A stretch of DNA of 64,000 nucleotides from Congeria kusceri (GCA_027627225.1 JAPFQT010000157.1:248001-312000); one strand, 5' to 3'. Shown: positions 13,264-25,539, numbered from the stretch's first letter. Made by a program: numbers and translations. Notes: generated by a model from the sequence alone, not told the origin.

Positions 13264-13485
13264 ACAAAATTTTGTGTTTGATAAACACACATGCCCCCGG
13301 TTGGTGCTGGGTACTCCATTTCTTAATCCAAATTAGGTGAAGGTCAACATGAGGTTGGGTGATATGGTAGATTGGGAATGGTCATAAATAACAACTGTGT
13401 AAATATCCAAGTGTTGTAGTAAGCGGTGTTGGTGCTAGACGAAATGGTAAAATGTAAGGATGCTGGGGGCATACAAAGAAAGAAA
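13264..13485 (-). mobile_element. Short Helentron-like element (type B)
   Basis: The left end has AACAA and the hairpin TGTGTTT-GAT-AAACACA (13273-13289, seven-base stem), then ATGCCCCCGG. The right end has CTGGGGGCAT, the matching arm. Only one core unit remains (GGTTGGGTGATATGG, AGTAAGCGGTGTTGGTGCTA). A longer relative with more units is at 35288-35742. It ends next to another element that starts at 13492. Confidence 0.7.
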
Positions 13486-13491
13486 ATAAAC

Positions 13492-14684
13492 ACAAGAGAG
13501 CCATAAGGCCCTAGGTCGCTCACCTGAGGGGCTAAGGAACTACTGTTCTGAGCAAATTTAATGATGATTTGGCTAAAAATGTGGCCTCTAGAGTGTTCAC
13601 AAGCTGTTTTTGCAATTTTGCCTGGTGACCTAGTTTTTGACCCCACACAGGCTGTCAACCAAGTTGCACAGAAAATATAGGAACAATATAGGAATATTTT
13701 CATCTAAAATACAGGACTTTTGGATAATTTTTTACACAAAATATATTAATTTTATGGTAAAAATACTTCATCTAAATAAAAATATGGGATCATAGTCTAG
13801 CCAGACAAGTCTTCCAGCTTGCGTTTTAATGAACAAATTATTTGCTAAACATTTTCGTGCTCATCAATTGGCAACCGAGACATGTATGCTATGACATAAC
13901 AATAATCAGAGTATTTAAGTTTGATGCGAGCAAAGCGAGCAAGAAAAAATCAACGTATAGGTTCCTGATATACCGTTCACGGACCAATTTCAGGCTCGTG
14001 AATGACAACATTTCGCAAAAATATAGGATAAAATTCTTAAATATAAGAATATATAGAATTTCTTTCCAAAATATAGGAATCGGTTGACAGTCTGCCCACA
14101 TGATCCACTAACGAACGTGTCCCAGATATTTTTTGGACAAAGTTCTAAGAATTTTTCATGATGATAGGGCTATAAATGTGGCATCTAGAGTATTCAAAAG
14201 CTTTTGTTCAATTGGTCCTGGTGACCTAGTTTTTGACCCAACATGAGCTAGTTTCAAACTCGTCAGTGAAATCATTGAAACAAATGTTCTGAACAAGTTT
14301 TAAGAATATTGTGACTTCTAGTGTTCACAAGCTTTTTCTCCGATTTTCCCTAGTGAGCTCATCCGAGATATTATTTAAACAAATGTTCTGAGCGAGTTTC
14401 AAGACGATTGGGTAAAAAATATGACTTTAAGAGTGTTCACAAGCTTTTTATTCAGTTTGACCTAGTGATCTAGTTTTTGACTACACATGACCCAGTTATG
14501 AAACCGTCCGAGATATCTTTGGGACAAATGTTCTAATCAACTTTCATGAAGATTGAGCAACAAATGTAGCCTCTAGAGTATTCACAAGGTTAATGTTGAC
14601 AACGAACGAAGAACGATTCACGACCTTCAAAAGGCGATCACAAAAGCTCACCATGAGCATGTTGTGCTCAGGTGAGCTAAAAAA
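13492..14684 (-). mobile_element. Helentron-like element (type A ends, type C core)
   Basis: The left end is ACAAGAGA, a small GCC-ATAA-GGC hairpin (13500-13509) and the subterminal arm GCTCACCTGAG. The right end is CACCATGAGCA then CTCAGGTGAGCTAAAAAA. The core units (~155 bp) contain GACCTAGTTTTTGACCCCAC, GGGACAAATGTTCT and AGTGTTCACAAGC, unrelated to the core at 9957-11150 although the ends match. A different TIR element is inserted at 13648-14094. Confidence 0.7.
13648..14094. mobile_element. Short TIR element with CAGGCTGTCAAC ends, nested
   Basis: The left end is CAGGCTGTCAACC and the right end is GGTTGACAGTCTG, an imperfect inverted pair. Inside both ends AATATAGGAA recurs several times. 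It splits a core unit of the surrounding element, with CCCACA on both sides (13642-13647 and 14095-14100) as the likely target duplication. A larger relative is at 39860-41523. It has no transposase frame. Confidence 0.65.
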
Positions 14685-14686
14685 TT

Positions 14687-14997
14687 GGTCTCACCGGGGT
14701 TTGAATCCGGGACCTCTGGATTAAAAGGCTATCATCTTAACCACTCCATCATTTCCACTTTATTATTACTTATTTACTTTATGTAAGTGTTCCACGTGTT
14801 GTCAACAATTTCAACGAAATTAACAGAAATACTCCTACTTATTCAATCGTTTAAACTAAAACGGCTTTTACAGTATATTTCTAGGTCCATAGTGTTATTT
14901 TGCTTCTTTGTATACACTGTTCTTTTATTTTTGGAATCGGTGACAAAAAGTTGAACAATTTTCAATTCGTCAATCTGTGAACAGGTCCCTTTAATGT
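14687..14997 (-). repeat. Dispersed repeat with a degenerate tRNA-like segment
   Basis: On the minus strand 14757-14687 looks like a decayed tRNA: an A-box-like TGATGGAGTGGTTAAGA, TTTTAATCCAGAGGTC and a B-box-like GGATTCAAACCCCGG. The acceptor ends do not pair, so it is not a working tRNA. The other end of the repeat (14941-14997) carries CAATCTGTGAACAGGTCCC, related to 535-600 and, inverted, to 13145-13180. Confidence 0.5.
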
Positions 14998-15185
14998 AAT
15001 CATTATCTGAATATTAATGCCTTGTCAGAGAACAACATAGCAGTAATCATATATGTGTTTTCAATGTTTATGAATAACATCAAAGACAAAGGTGAAATAA
15101 TCAAAATTTTATTCACACTCAGAATACATGGTTTGTGACTGGTCTTACAAAATGTTTTTATTTTAGATAACAGATAACAAATATT

Positions 15186-17930
15186 AACAAAGAGAGCCAC
15201 AAGGCCCTAGGTCGCTCACTTGAGGGGCTAAGGAACTAAACTGTTTTGAGAAAGTTTCATGAAGATTTGGCTAAAAATTTGGCCTCTAGTGCTCAAAAGC
15301 TTTTTTTTTAAATTTTACCTGGTGAGATAGCTTTTTACCCCATGTCACCTGGTTTCAAATTATTGCAGATATCATTGCGACAAATGTTCTTAGCAAGTTT
15401 TGTGATGATTTGCCTATAAATGTGGCCTCTAGAGTGTTCAAAAGCTGTTTCTTTAATTTGGCCTGGTGACCTAGTTTTTTTTACCCCACACGACCTTGTT
15501 TCGAACTCATCTGAGATAACATTGAAATAAATGTTATAAGCAAGTTTCAAGAAGATTGGGCAAACAATTTGACTTCTAGTGTTCGCAAGTTTTTTCTTCA
15601 ATTTGCCCTCGTTACCTAGTTTTCGACCCCACGTGACCCAGTTTTGAACCCATCTGAGATATCATTGGGACAAATGTTCTAAGGAAGTTCCATGATGATT
15701 GGGCTATTAATGTGGTCTCCAGAGTGTTCACAAACTTTTTTCTTCAATTGGGCCTGGGGACCTAGTTCTTAACCTCACCTGACCCAGTTTCAAACTTATC
15801 TGAGATATCATCCTGGTGTCGTAGTTTTTGACCCTAGGTGACCCAGTTTCAAACTTGTTCGAGATATTATTCAAAGAAATGTTCTGAGTAAGTTTTAAAA
15901 AGATTGGGGTAAAAAATATGACTTCTAGGGTGTTCACAAGCTTTTTAAAGTTTCCAATATAGCCATATAAGGAAAACTGCCCCATTCCCTGGCAGCGGTT
16001 TATTTTCAACGTAGCAAAACCATTCTTGAATTCAGTCGAGATATCATAAGAACAAATGTTCTGAGCAAGTTTCATGTTGACTGGGCAAAAAATGTGACTT
16101 TTGGAGCGTTCTCAAGCTTTTTCCATAGCCAAATTAGGAAAGCCCGCTGGCGGCCATGTTTTTCAACGGAGAGGAACCATTTTTGAATTTAGCCTAGATA
16201 TCATAAGAACAAATGTTCTGAGCAAGTTTCATGTTCATTGGGCTAAAAATGTGACTTCTAGATGTGTTCACAAACTTTTTTTTCAATTTCACCAAGTGAC
16301 CTAGTTTTTGACCCCACATGACCCAGTTTGGAACTCGTTCGAGATATTATTGGGACAAATGTTCTGGGCAAGTTTCATGAAGATTGGGCAATAAATGTGG
16401 CCTCTAGAGTGTTCACAAACTTTAAAGTTTTCAATAGAGCCATATAAGGAAAACTGCCCCGCCTTATGGCAGCCATGTTTTTCAGCAGATTGGAACTATT
16501 TTAGAACTCAGCTGAGATATCATAAGAACAAATGCTCTGAGCAAGTTTCATGCTGATTGGGCAAAAAATGTGACCTTTGAAGGGTTCACAAGCTTTTTCT
16601 TAGCCATGTAAGGAAAACTGCCCCGCCCCCTGGCAGCCATGTTTTTCAATGGAGCGGAACTATTTTCGAATTAGGCCTAGATATCACAAGAACAAATGTT
16701 CTGAGCAACTTTCATGTGCATTGGGCTAAAAAATGTGACTTCTAGAGTGTTCACAAGCTTTCTCTTCAAGTTTACCTATTGACCTAGTTTTTGACCCAAC
16801 ATGACCCAATTTCGAACTGGTTCGAGATATCATAGGGACAAATGTTCTTGGCAAGTTTCAAGAAGATTGGGCAATAAATGTGGCCCTTCGAGTGTTCACA
16901 AGCTTTTTAATTTTCAATATAGCTAGCTATATTAGGAAAACTGCCCTGCCTTGTGGCAACCATGTTTTTTAAACAGAGTGGAACCATTTTCGAACTTGGC
17001 TAAGATACCATAAGAACAAATGTTCTGAGCAAGTTTCGTGTTGATTGGGCCAAAAATGTGACTTCTAGAGCGTTCACAAGCTTTTTCTATAGCCATATAA
17101 GGAAAACTGCTCCGCCCCCTGGTGGCCGTGTTTTTCAACAGAGCAGAACATTTTGGGAAGCGACCGTGATATCATAAGAACAAATATTCAGAGCAAGTTT
17201 CATGTTGATTGGGAAAAAAATGTGCTTTCTAGAGTGTTCACAAGCTTTTTCTTCAATTTGACCTAGTGACCTAGTTTTTGAACCCACATGACCAAGTTTC
17301 GAATTCAACCGAGAAATCATAAGAACAAATGTTCTAAGCAAGTTTCATGTTGATTGGGCAAAAAATGTGACTTCTAGAGTGTGCACAAGCTTTTTCCATA
17401 GCCATATAAGGAAAACTGCTCCGCCCCCTGGCAGCCATGTTTTTCAATGGAGCGGAACCATCTTCCAACTCGGCCGAGATATCATAAGAACGAAGATTCT
17501 GAGCAAGTTTCGTGAAGATTGGTCAAACAATGTCTTTTCTAGAGTGTTCACAAGCTTTTTCTATAGCCATATATGGAAAACTGCCCCACCCCCTGGCGGC
17601 CATGTTTTTCAAAGGACCGGAGCCATTTTCGAACTCGGCCAAGATATCATTAGAACAAATGTTCTGAGCAAGTTTCATGCTGATTTGGCAAAAAATATGT
17701 GTTCACAAACTTTTTCTTCAATTTGACCTAGTGACCTAGCTTTTGACCCCACATAACCCAGTCTCAACCTTGGCTAAGATATCATTGGGACAAATGTTCC
17801 GGGCAAGTTTCATGAAGATTGGCCAATAAATGTGGCTTCTAGGTAAATATTGATGATGCACGACACATGACAAACAAAAGGCAATCACAAAAGCCCACCA
17901 TGAGCACGTTGTGCTCTGGTGAGCTAAAAA
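15186..17930 (-). mobile_element. Long Helentron-like element (type A ends, mixed core)
   Basis: The left end is AACAAAGAGA, a GCC-ACAA-GGC hairpin (15196-15205) and GCTCACTTGAG. The right end is GTGCTCTGGTGAGCTAAAAA. The 2.7-kb core alternates two unit types. One contains GACCTAGTTTTTGACC and GGGACAAATGTTCT. The other contains AGCCATATAAGGAAAACTGC, CTGGCAGCCATGTTTTTCAA and CATAAGAACAAATGTTCTGA. Many short frames inside are by-products of the repeats. Confidence 0.7.
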
Positions 17931-18500
17931 TATCAATAATCACATAATAACGTCAACAATGCATATTACGTAAATGATTAAATTTAATTTATATAAGATA
18001 AACATACATCATTTGTAAAGAACATAAAATTCATAGGAAAAGAAATGTACAAACATGCATGAACATGAGAAAAGGCAATATACAATGAATATAATATATT
18101 AATATGAATCATATAGCTAATACCGGTTAATATTTTAGTCGTAAAGTTTTCACTATATTCACGATCACAATGAAAACGCGGAAATTAACGACACTAATAT
18201 ATAAGCAAAGGTCCATCTTTAAAGCTGTCAAATCACTGCAAAAATTCTCAGCTATTCTTAATTTTAATAGTTCAAATACAAGTATTTATACAACAATACA
18301 GTGTCATAACACAATACATAACACAATACACATTACACAATACATAACACAATACACAACATAACATAACACAATACACAATACATAAATTTGAAAAATA
18401 ATACATTACACAATACATCCGTTTGAATATAAATACATAATGACATTTTAAAATAAACACATTTGTTATTATACAAATGTCTGATACATGTAAAAGTAAG
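17931..18500. other. Downstream flank or 3' UTR of the TRIM gene
   Basis: Non-coding AT-rich sequence following the stop codon on the minus strand. It contains an imperfect 11-base repeat of ACACAATACAT type at about 18290-18415 (TATTGTGTTATG on the transcribed strand). I do not see a clean AATAAA close to the stop codon. Confidence 0.4.
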
Positions 18501-18853
18501 CTATAGCACTTTGAACACCAGGATGTTGTTGCCATATTGTTGTCCCACAATGATGGAGGCTGTGTGCGTGTTGTAGCAGACTGACACTGGGACCCCCACT
18601 CCATCCCTGTCTGTAGCCAGAGTGGCCAGCTTCTTCCTGCCCTCCCTGTCCACCTGTATGATAGTGTGGGACAGGCCTCCACAGACCAACACCTGGCCTG
18701 CAGGTGTCACATGTACAGCATGTGGGTCTCGTAGTTCAGGGTCCTCCCATGTAGAGAGTACAGACCCATCCCTGGCCAGGGTGAGGAGCTTGTGCTGGGA
18801 GTAGTCGGTGATGTATATCAGATCCCCTGTTGGACTCACAGCACACCTGTATA
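18501..18853 (-). CDS. TRIM-like gene, exon 3: end of NHL propeller
   Basis: The acceptor is CTGTTTTGCAG|TATACAGG. It encodes residues 451-566, including NHL-like blades (CAVSPTGDLIYITDYSQHKL and HAVHVTPAGQVLVCGG), and stops after ILVFKVL. A GTG at 18839 could be mistaken for a start; it is an internal valine. Confidence 0.88.
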
Positions 18854-21800
18854 CTGCAAAACAGAGTCACTTCAAGATATTAAATTACTTTATATGTTTA
18901 ATAATGTTAATACACAAACTGCTGTGACATCGTATTATTAATGCGTCGTTAAACAGACAATTACGCGTCTTAAAGATCTGCATACAATCCAATAATAATA
19001 AATATTTTAGTGTGACAGGAAGGTTCTGTATCAGTTTATTGCCTAAAAGTTTGACACGTTGACTGGTGAGTTAGAATTGCATTTACCACAATTACACAGA
19101 TGTAAACAATTACACGGTACAGTGAACATGTACACATGAATGTGTCAGCTGATGTAACTATATGCAGTAATAATGGATTTCCAATACATGTATACATGAT
19201 TACAATATATTGACATATTAGTGAAATTGACACGAGCTGACATATTTCGTACATGTGCACGTACAATATTGTGACTGTAGTTACGTTTGTAACATTTTAC
19301 TACAAGAAAATAATGTTTCAAAACAAATGGGATTGGCACTTTTCTATCTAGTTCTTCTTCACCAGTTATAAAAGCCAGTAACTGTTGTTAATTTTATAAT
19401 TTTATAAACATAAATAAGGAAATTTCTCAAATTTCAAATACAACAATTTGAGGTTTATTGATTTAATATAATGTTATGAAGCAATGTTAATTATAAAAAT
19501 AATTATACATGTATAGTTATTTCCAAATCACAAAGTTTACACAATAGGTCACACAGTGCGTCACATTGAAAAGCACTCAGTGTCTATTTATAGACATGCC
19601 ATGTAGTGACAGTCAAAATGCCTGATTACTCATATATATAAATCAGTAATACTGAAAATCATTCTTGACTGCTGTTGTAAACTTAAACTGACACACGTAC
19701 ATTCTACAACTATGCAGTCTTACAATTACTTTATGATACATATTTCTAATAATATCCGGATGAACCCGCCATGATTCTAACCTGTCAGACTATCTGATGT
19801 ATCCTCATACAGCTTGCTGACCAGTTTCCCACTCAGCGTGTACTTGTACAGTGCAGTCCAATCAGTGACATACAGCTCCCCCTGGTGGTGGGCGATACCT
19901 TCACAGCGATGTTGTAACTGAAGCTTCCTGCCCTTCACCAGCTGCCCATTGTTGACAGAGATAAACTGGATCTCATGTGTGTTAGCATCATTCACAGTAA
20001 CAGCAACTTCACTGCGTGTTATATGACATATGTCCCGTGGATCAGTAGACACATCACAATGAGTAAGCACCCTGTACTGCTGGTCCAGCAGCTTTAATTT
20101 CTTATTATTGTAGTCTACAACAAGAATCTGGCCATCAGGGAGAACACATATGCCACTGATCCTGCATGATGATGAATCACTTGGTATGCTCACATTATAC
20201 TGTGACCTTCCTTTAACAGTCAATACTTGGTCTGGGTTTCCCTGCACTGTCAATGGCTGGGTACTGCGTATGATCCTCCCCAGACCTGACAGTTTGGACA
20301 AGTACTGCTCAATGTCACTGTTAGGCTGGAATGTTAGTGAACTTTTAACCTGAACAGAGTTCTCCTTCAAATATGTTTCAGACTGTCGTATTTTGTCGCT
20401 ACATTTCTTGCTCGCTATAAAGGAGAGTTCTTTCATGCTCATATCACTTATGTCCTGAATGGCTTCATGCAGTATTTTCAAGTCGTCCCGAAGCCTTCTG
20501 CAGTTGTTCACATCAGTCTTGAGAGGAGCTTGCAGGCTTGTGAGTGTATTTTTCATTTCCTTCAAAGTGATTTTTTCAATATTGTCTAAAGTGTCATTTA
20601 TTTTTCTGCGTGTTTCTCGTATTTTGTGTAATTGTTCATCATATGAACCCTGCAGTGACTTAATGCTGGTCTCCCAATTTGTTTGAAGATTGTTCATTTG
20701 TTCCTGAATTGTTCGAAGCTTCACTGCAAACTGCTGCAGGTCAGTTGAGTGGGTTTTGACACACTCAGATACAAGCGTCACTTTGGTGCACTGTCTGAAA
20801 CAAAATATAGTATATTATAATAAAATGCTTAAAATAATTTGGCAAATTTTGCTTAAATATAAAAAAAAATACTGTTATACATATTCTAAGTTCAAAGCTT
20901 ATGAGATGGATGGTTTAGATCGGCCATTTCAAAACATGTGGCGAGTCATGGGAAAACCGGCTTAATGCATGTGCGTAAAGTGTTGTCCCGGATCAGCCTG
21001 TGCGGATTCCGCAACAGGCTAATCAGGGATGGCACTTTCTGCCTATAGTATATAGTGGATTTATATTTAGAAGAGACTTCCTTGAAAGAGAAAATACCAT
21101 AAAAGCTTAAAGTGCCGTCCCGGATAAGCCTGTGCGGACTGCACAGGCTAATCCGGGATGACACTTTATGCACATGCGTTAAGGCCAGTTTTCCCACAAA
21201 GTGCCTCATATATTCTTCTACTGGATATTTAAGCATACTTTGGCACATAAAATATAAAGAAGGCACACGAGTGTCTGTATTGCTCCAATTGCTTATAAAG
21301 TAAGGAGTGTCAGAAGCAAAAGGACCCTGCTGATAAGCCATATAACAAAACAAGAGCTGTAGGAGGACAGCTAGCTAGACTTTTCTTGTGCTTGTCAGAG
21401 TTACTGGCATTTTTTTCTTAAACAAGAAACATGGAAATTCCAAGAAAACCAAATTTTTCAAACAAAATGCATTAAAGACAGCACATTAATAAAATTTTTA
21501 GTAATGGTAAACTTGACCTTAACCACACCCACCCCATATGCAATCCCAAGCAAAGGTCTCGATATAAGGTATCTATGCGCTAAGTTTCATAAAAATATCT
21601 CAATGTGTTCTTAAGTTATTGAGCGGTTACCATTTTTCTATTTTTAGTACCAGTGACTTGACCCCACCCACCCCATATGCAATCCCAAGCAAAGGTCTCG
21701 ATATAAGGTATCTATGCGCTAAGTTTCATAAAAATATCTCAATGTGTTCTTAAGTTATTGAGCGGTTACCATTTTTCTATTTTTAGTACCAGTGACCTTG

Positions 21801-24371
21801 ACCCCACCCACCCCATATGCAATCCCAAGCAAGGTCTCTATATAAAGTATCTATGTATAAAGTTTCATTAAAATATCTCAATGCGTTCTCAAGTTATTGA
21901 GCGGAAACCATTTTTCTATTTTAGTAACAGTGACCTTGACCCTAAACGCAATCGCAAGTGAGGTCTCGATATAAGGTATGTTTGTATTAAGTTTCATTAA
22001 AATATCTCAGTGCGTTCTCAAGTTATTGAGCGGAAACTGTTTATTCTATTTTTAGTAACAGTGACCTTGACCCCACCCACAACATATGTAATCCCAAGCA
22101 AGGTCTCGCTATAAGATATCTACGTTTGAAGTTTCATTACAATAGCTTAATCAGTTCTCAAGTTAGGAAGCGGAAACAAAAAATTGAGAAACTAGCTTAC
22201 TGAAAAACTTTAACCTGTCCATTTCTAAGTGTAAAAGGGCCCACAATTTTCACAATTTCAAACTAGAGTTATCATAATTGCCTTATGAGTTCATTTTAAT
22301 ATAGGGAATAAGTGTCCTAAATTTGAATGAAATCCCTCTTGCCATTCCTGAGAAACCAGCTTACCAAAAATCTTTAACCTGTCCATATAGTTACATGTAA
22401 AATTTCTAAGTGTAAAAAGGCCCATAATTTTGACAAATTTCAAACTAGAGTTACCAAACTTGGCCTATAGGTTCATTTTAATGTGGGGAATAAATGTTAT
22501 AAGTTTTAATGAAATCCCTCAAGCCATTCCTGAGAAACCAGCTTACCAAAAATCTTTAACCTGTCCATATAGTTACATGTAAAATTTCTAAGTGTAAAAA
22601 GGCCCATAAGTTTGACAAATTTCAAACTAGAGTTACCAAACTTGGCCTATAGGTTCATTTTAATGTGGGGAATAAATGTTATAAGTTTGAATGAAATCCC
22701 TCAAGCCATTCCAGAGAAACCAGCTTACCAAAAAACTTTAACCAAGCTTGGATGCCGACGCCGGGGCGAGTAGAATAGCTTGCCTTTTCTTCGAAAAGTC
22801 GAGCTAAAAAGGCCCCAAATCTCTGGCGGCCATGTTTTTGAACCAAATCAAAATAATTTGTTTTGGTAGAGAACTACGTGAGGAACATTTCTGTGAAATT
22901 CCTTCAAAATCCAACCAGTGGTTTCTAACATAAAGATCTTCAAAATTTTAAATATAATTCTATTAGGAAAATTGGCCAGCCCATTGGCGGCCATTTGTTT
23001 AAGGACCTAAACCATTTGAGCGACTTTGGTAGAAAACCACCCAAGGAACATTTCTGTCAAAGAAGTTCGAAATCCAACAAGATTTTCAAATTTTTCAATA
23101 AAAACATACAAGGTAAAAATGCCCTGCCTCCATAGTTTTTACAACAGACCTTAACAATTTGAGGAACTTTTGTAGATAACCTCCCAAGGAACAGTAAAAT
23201 TATTTCTAAATCCAACCAATAGTTTAAGACAAAGATTTTCAAAGTTTTCAATACAGCCATTTAAGAAAAAAATGGCCCGCCCCTGGCGGCCATGTTGTTT
23301 TTCAAATGAGCATCAACATTTGAGCAATTTTGGTAGAGGACCACCCAAGGAACTTTGTTCTAAATTATTTGAAAATTCGCCAAGAGGTTGAGGATGAGAT
23401 GTCATTTAAATATGTTTCTATTTGAAGCTCTGGTGGCCATTTTTTGCAGCGGACTGGAAAGATTGGAGTGACTTTGATAGAGGACAATCCAAGAAACATC
23501 TGTGTGAAGTTTCAGCAACTGTTTTCGGAGGAGATGTTGTTTAAAGGAAAAATCTATGGACGCACACACACACACGATGAAAGAACCACCATGGCATAAG
23601 CTCGTTGGCCTTCGGCCAGTTTAGCTTAAAATGAATATGCCAGCATTTGAATAAAGGCTACCTTGTTTGCAAAATAGTTTCACACTCAACCCTTGATGTG
23701 TATCTGATATCAAGATGAGTGGTATTGAAGTCAATCTCAAACTGTACTAACCTTGATATGTATTGATTTTATAAAATGTTAACATTCAGGTAGTCAGTTT
23801 ACCTGTTAAACATTGGTATCCAGGTAAAAACTGGAAGTTTAAAACTGCACCATTTCTGATATATATAAATATATGGGGTTCTCAAGCCAATAGTTACATG
23901 TATGTTCTTGTCCTCAACTTAATTCTTGTTTATATTAATAAACAGACTAAATCAGGTTAGTCTAAAAAGTAAATTGTCTAATAATAAGGATTATTGTTAT
24001 CTTAACAATCATTTTAACAAAAATGTCTTAAGATACCTGTGATTAAGTAGAATACAATTTGAGCAGCACAGCTGTCCATGGTCTTCACAGAAAATTTCCA
24101 ATTTTTTATCTTTGTGAACTTCGCATGTCAACAGAAAATCCTCCACCTTCTTTGAAACAGGCCATTTGTTCATATCTCCCCTTCCATAAGGGGAATGCTT
24201 TTTATACAACTGACCATGATGATGAATACATTTTCCACAGTAAAACTCTGAACATGTTTTACAGTAAAATTCTGCGAGTACTTCAATAGACTGCTCTTCG
24301 CAGGTAGAACAACAAAAATCTTTAAATTCATCTGACCCTTTAGCAACAGTAGACATAGAAAATGTCGCCAT
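18501..24371 (-). CDS. TRIM-like protein, B-box / coiled coil / NHL propeller, three exons
   Basis: Joining 24371-24037, 20794-19782 and 18853-18501 on the minus strand gives one uninterrupted 566-residue frame ending at a stop. The order is two zinc-binding B-boxes (about 20-59 and 80-112), a long coiled coil (about 130-275) and an NHL-type beta propeller (about 290-566). Both introns follow GT-AG and the split codons join in phase (AG|A for Arg112, G|TA for Val450). RING-less B-box/NHL proteins of this kind are greatly expanded in bivalves. With no RING, E3-ligase activity is not expected from this chain alone; a scaffold or ligand-binding role is an inference. Initiation at 24371 is chosen because the first B-box follows directly; an upstream non-coding or RING exon cannot be excluded. 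It is the only cellular gene here that looks intact. Confidence 0.88.
18854..19781 (-). other. TRIM-like gene, intron 2
   Basis: A 928-base AT-rich intron with no repeat or frame that I recognise. It is bounded by GTTAGAA at the donor side and TTTTGCAG at the acceptor. Confidence 0.75.
19782..20794 (-). CDS. TRIM-like gene, exon 2: coiled coil and first half of propeller
   Basis: The acceptor is TTTGTTTCAG|ACAGTGC and the donor GACAG|GTTAGAATC. After codon 112 it reads QCTKVTLVSE, completing the usual end of a second B-box. It continues with a charged heptad-like helix region (about 130-275), then a beta-propeller segment with motifs such as ISGICVLPDGQILVVDYNN. It ends one base into codon 450. 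Confidence 0.88.
20950..21195. mobile_element. Palindromic MITE, copy 1
   Basis: The left end starts GGGAAAACCGGCTTAATGCA and the right end is the near-exact reverse complement (TTAAGGCCAGTTTTCCC), with inverted arms of roughly 60 bases or more. Each arm carries its own inner palindrome around GCCTGTGCGGA...GCACAGGC. No frame is present. A second, shorter copy is at 38574-38769. Confidence 0.8.
21349..22810 (-). mobile_element. Complete Helentron-like element (type D)
   Basis: The left end is AACAAGA with hairpin GCTGT-AGGAGG-ACAGC (21356-21371) and subterminal arm AGCTAGACTTTTC. The right end is GAAAAGTCGAGCTAAAAA, the matching arm. The core has units of ~140 bp (CACCCCATATGCAATCCCAA) followed by units of ~180 bp (TTTCAAACTAGAGTTACC). 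It lies inside the TRIM intron, on the same strand as the gene by the Helentron convention. Confidence 0.75.
22811..23631 (-). mobile_element. Left-truncated Helentron-like element (type E)
   Basis: About five ~165-bp units contain GGCGGCCATGTTTTT, GAGGACCACCCAAGGAAC and TTTCTAAATCCAACCA. The right module is related to those at 10900-11150 and 37980-38200 (GCAGCGGACTGGAAA). The right end is GGCCTTCGGCCAGTTTAGCTTAAAA. No hairpin end is seen because the preceding element abuts directly at 22810. Confidence 0.55.
24037..24371 (-). CDS. TRIM-like gene, exon 1: two B-boxes
   Basis: Encodes residues 1-111 and two bases of codon 112. The first zinc finger uses Cys21, Cys24, Cys37, Cys40, Cys45, Cys48 and nearby histidines (His50-His59). 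The second has Cys83, His86, Cys95, His98, Cys103, Cys106 and His111. The donor is CACAG|GTATCTT. The exon read without splicing would run into a stop nine codons further, which argues for the junction. There is no RING signature before the first B-box. Confidence 0.88.
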
Positions 24372-25214
24372 TTTGCTTATTGACTTTCAGCAAACAAAAC
24401 TTGACAACTTAAATTAAATTGAAATATTAATGTCACAGTGTCTCTGTTTAAATAAATAAATATTCCAGAAAGCACACATTAAATGTAGTGGCAATTATAG
24501 TCAAGCAATAAAAACTTCCAACTGAACAGAAACCAAGATAACCTTCAAATGACGCTCAGTGGTCTGATACATGTACCAGTAAACAGTGTAACTATGTAAA
24601 CTGTCACGTGAGTATTAGGTCACGTGATTATTGGATTAATTTAAATATTGCACTGCGACAAAGGTTTTGTAGCTGAATATCAGGTTACATTGAACAAGTT
24701 TTTATCACACAGACCAAATGCAGTTGGTTTAAACGTGTACTGATCAATGTCTATAGTGTTTATTATTTAAGAGATTTACCACACTGACTATTTTATCACA
24801 GTTGTCATTTTCTTTTGCCGAAATAGCAAACTGATTTGATATTTTTCTCTTTAGTCATTTTTAAAACAATTTCCCTGCTTAATTCTTGTAATATGATGCC
24901 ATCTCCAATAATTAAAACCAAAGGGAGACAACTCCTGTCCTAAAACACTTTAATTGTCTGACCCACATTAAGGGCACACTGTCAGTATCAAATGTGGGTT
25001 CCAACTGATTATGTGAAGACTCACAATCAAACTTCAAATACAAAGTGAGGCAGCAACTGCTTTAAAAATATTTGTTTATATTTACCTTTTTACATAGTTT
25101 TTCTGTAAAGATCAACTTTATTGGAAATAATCTGAACATATATGCCCATTTTTTTTTCAAGTTTTTCAACTTCCTTATAGCGTTTCAGAGAACAAGTTTA
25201 AAGCAAAATGTTCA
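24372..25214. other. Upstream flank of the TRIM-like gene
   Basis: Probable promoter and 5' UTR region on the minus strand. I see no clear TATA box or conserved element and no other gene. Confidence 0.35.
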
Positions 25215-25530
25215 CAATAAATGACAATTCTAACATGTAACATGCAGAATTTTTCTATAGACAAAGAAAAAAATTCACCGTTGTTAAACTACCAATAAAC
25301 AACCCAAAATTAGTTTAGAAACTGTAAAATATAGATTGCATTGTAACTGCAAAAACAATTGTGCTAGGTCATGTTACAATTGAATTTTTTTTTGCATTAT
25401 CGTTGTTAATCGGCTAATAAACACTAACAGCCTTGTGGTTTAATTCATACGCATCAGAACACAAAATCGCTGTTTATTAGCCGATAAACAACTCTAAATG
25501 CAAAATCATTTCTTAATTAACGACAGACGC
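25215..25530. repeat. Palindrome-bearing repeat, copy 2
   Basis: Two imperfect palindromes of the same family, at 25402-25424 and 25469-25492 (GCTGTTTATTAG then its near reverse complement), lie in inverted relation around CAGCCTTGTGGTTTAATTC. GACAATTCTAACATG at the left is shared with 27715-27730. Confidence 0.55.
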
Positions 25531-25539
25531 CGGAGGATG

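Larger units (their letters stand above)
20795..24036 (-). other. TRIM-like gene, intron 1, repeat-filled
   Basis: A 3242-base intron between the B-box exon and the coiled-coil exon. Most of it is mobile DNA: a palindromic MITE (20950-21195), a complete Helentron-like element (21349-22810) and a partial one (22811-23631). The remaining 23632-24036 is unremarkable AT-rich sequence. Confidence 0.8.

Noticed and set aside
14687..14757. Functional tRNA gene on the minus strand
   Set aside because: A- and B-box-like motifs are present but the acceptor stem does not pair; it belongs to a dispersed repeat.
18272..18682. 136-codon minus-strand frame overlapping the TRIM 3' end
   Set aside because: It is out of frame with the NHL exon and runs into the simple repeat; the spliced TRIM frame explains the region.
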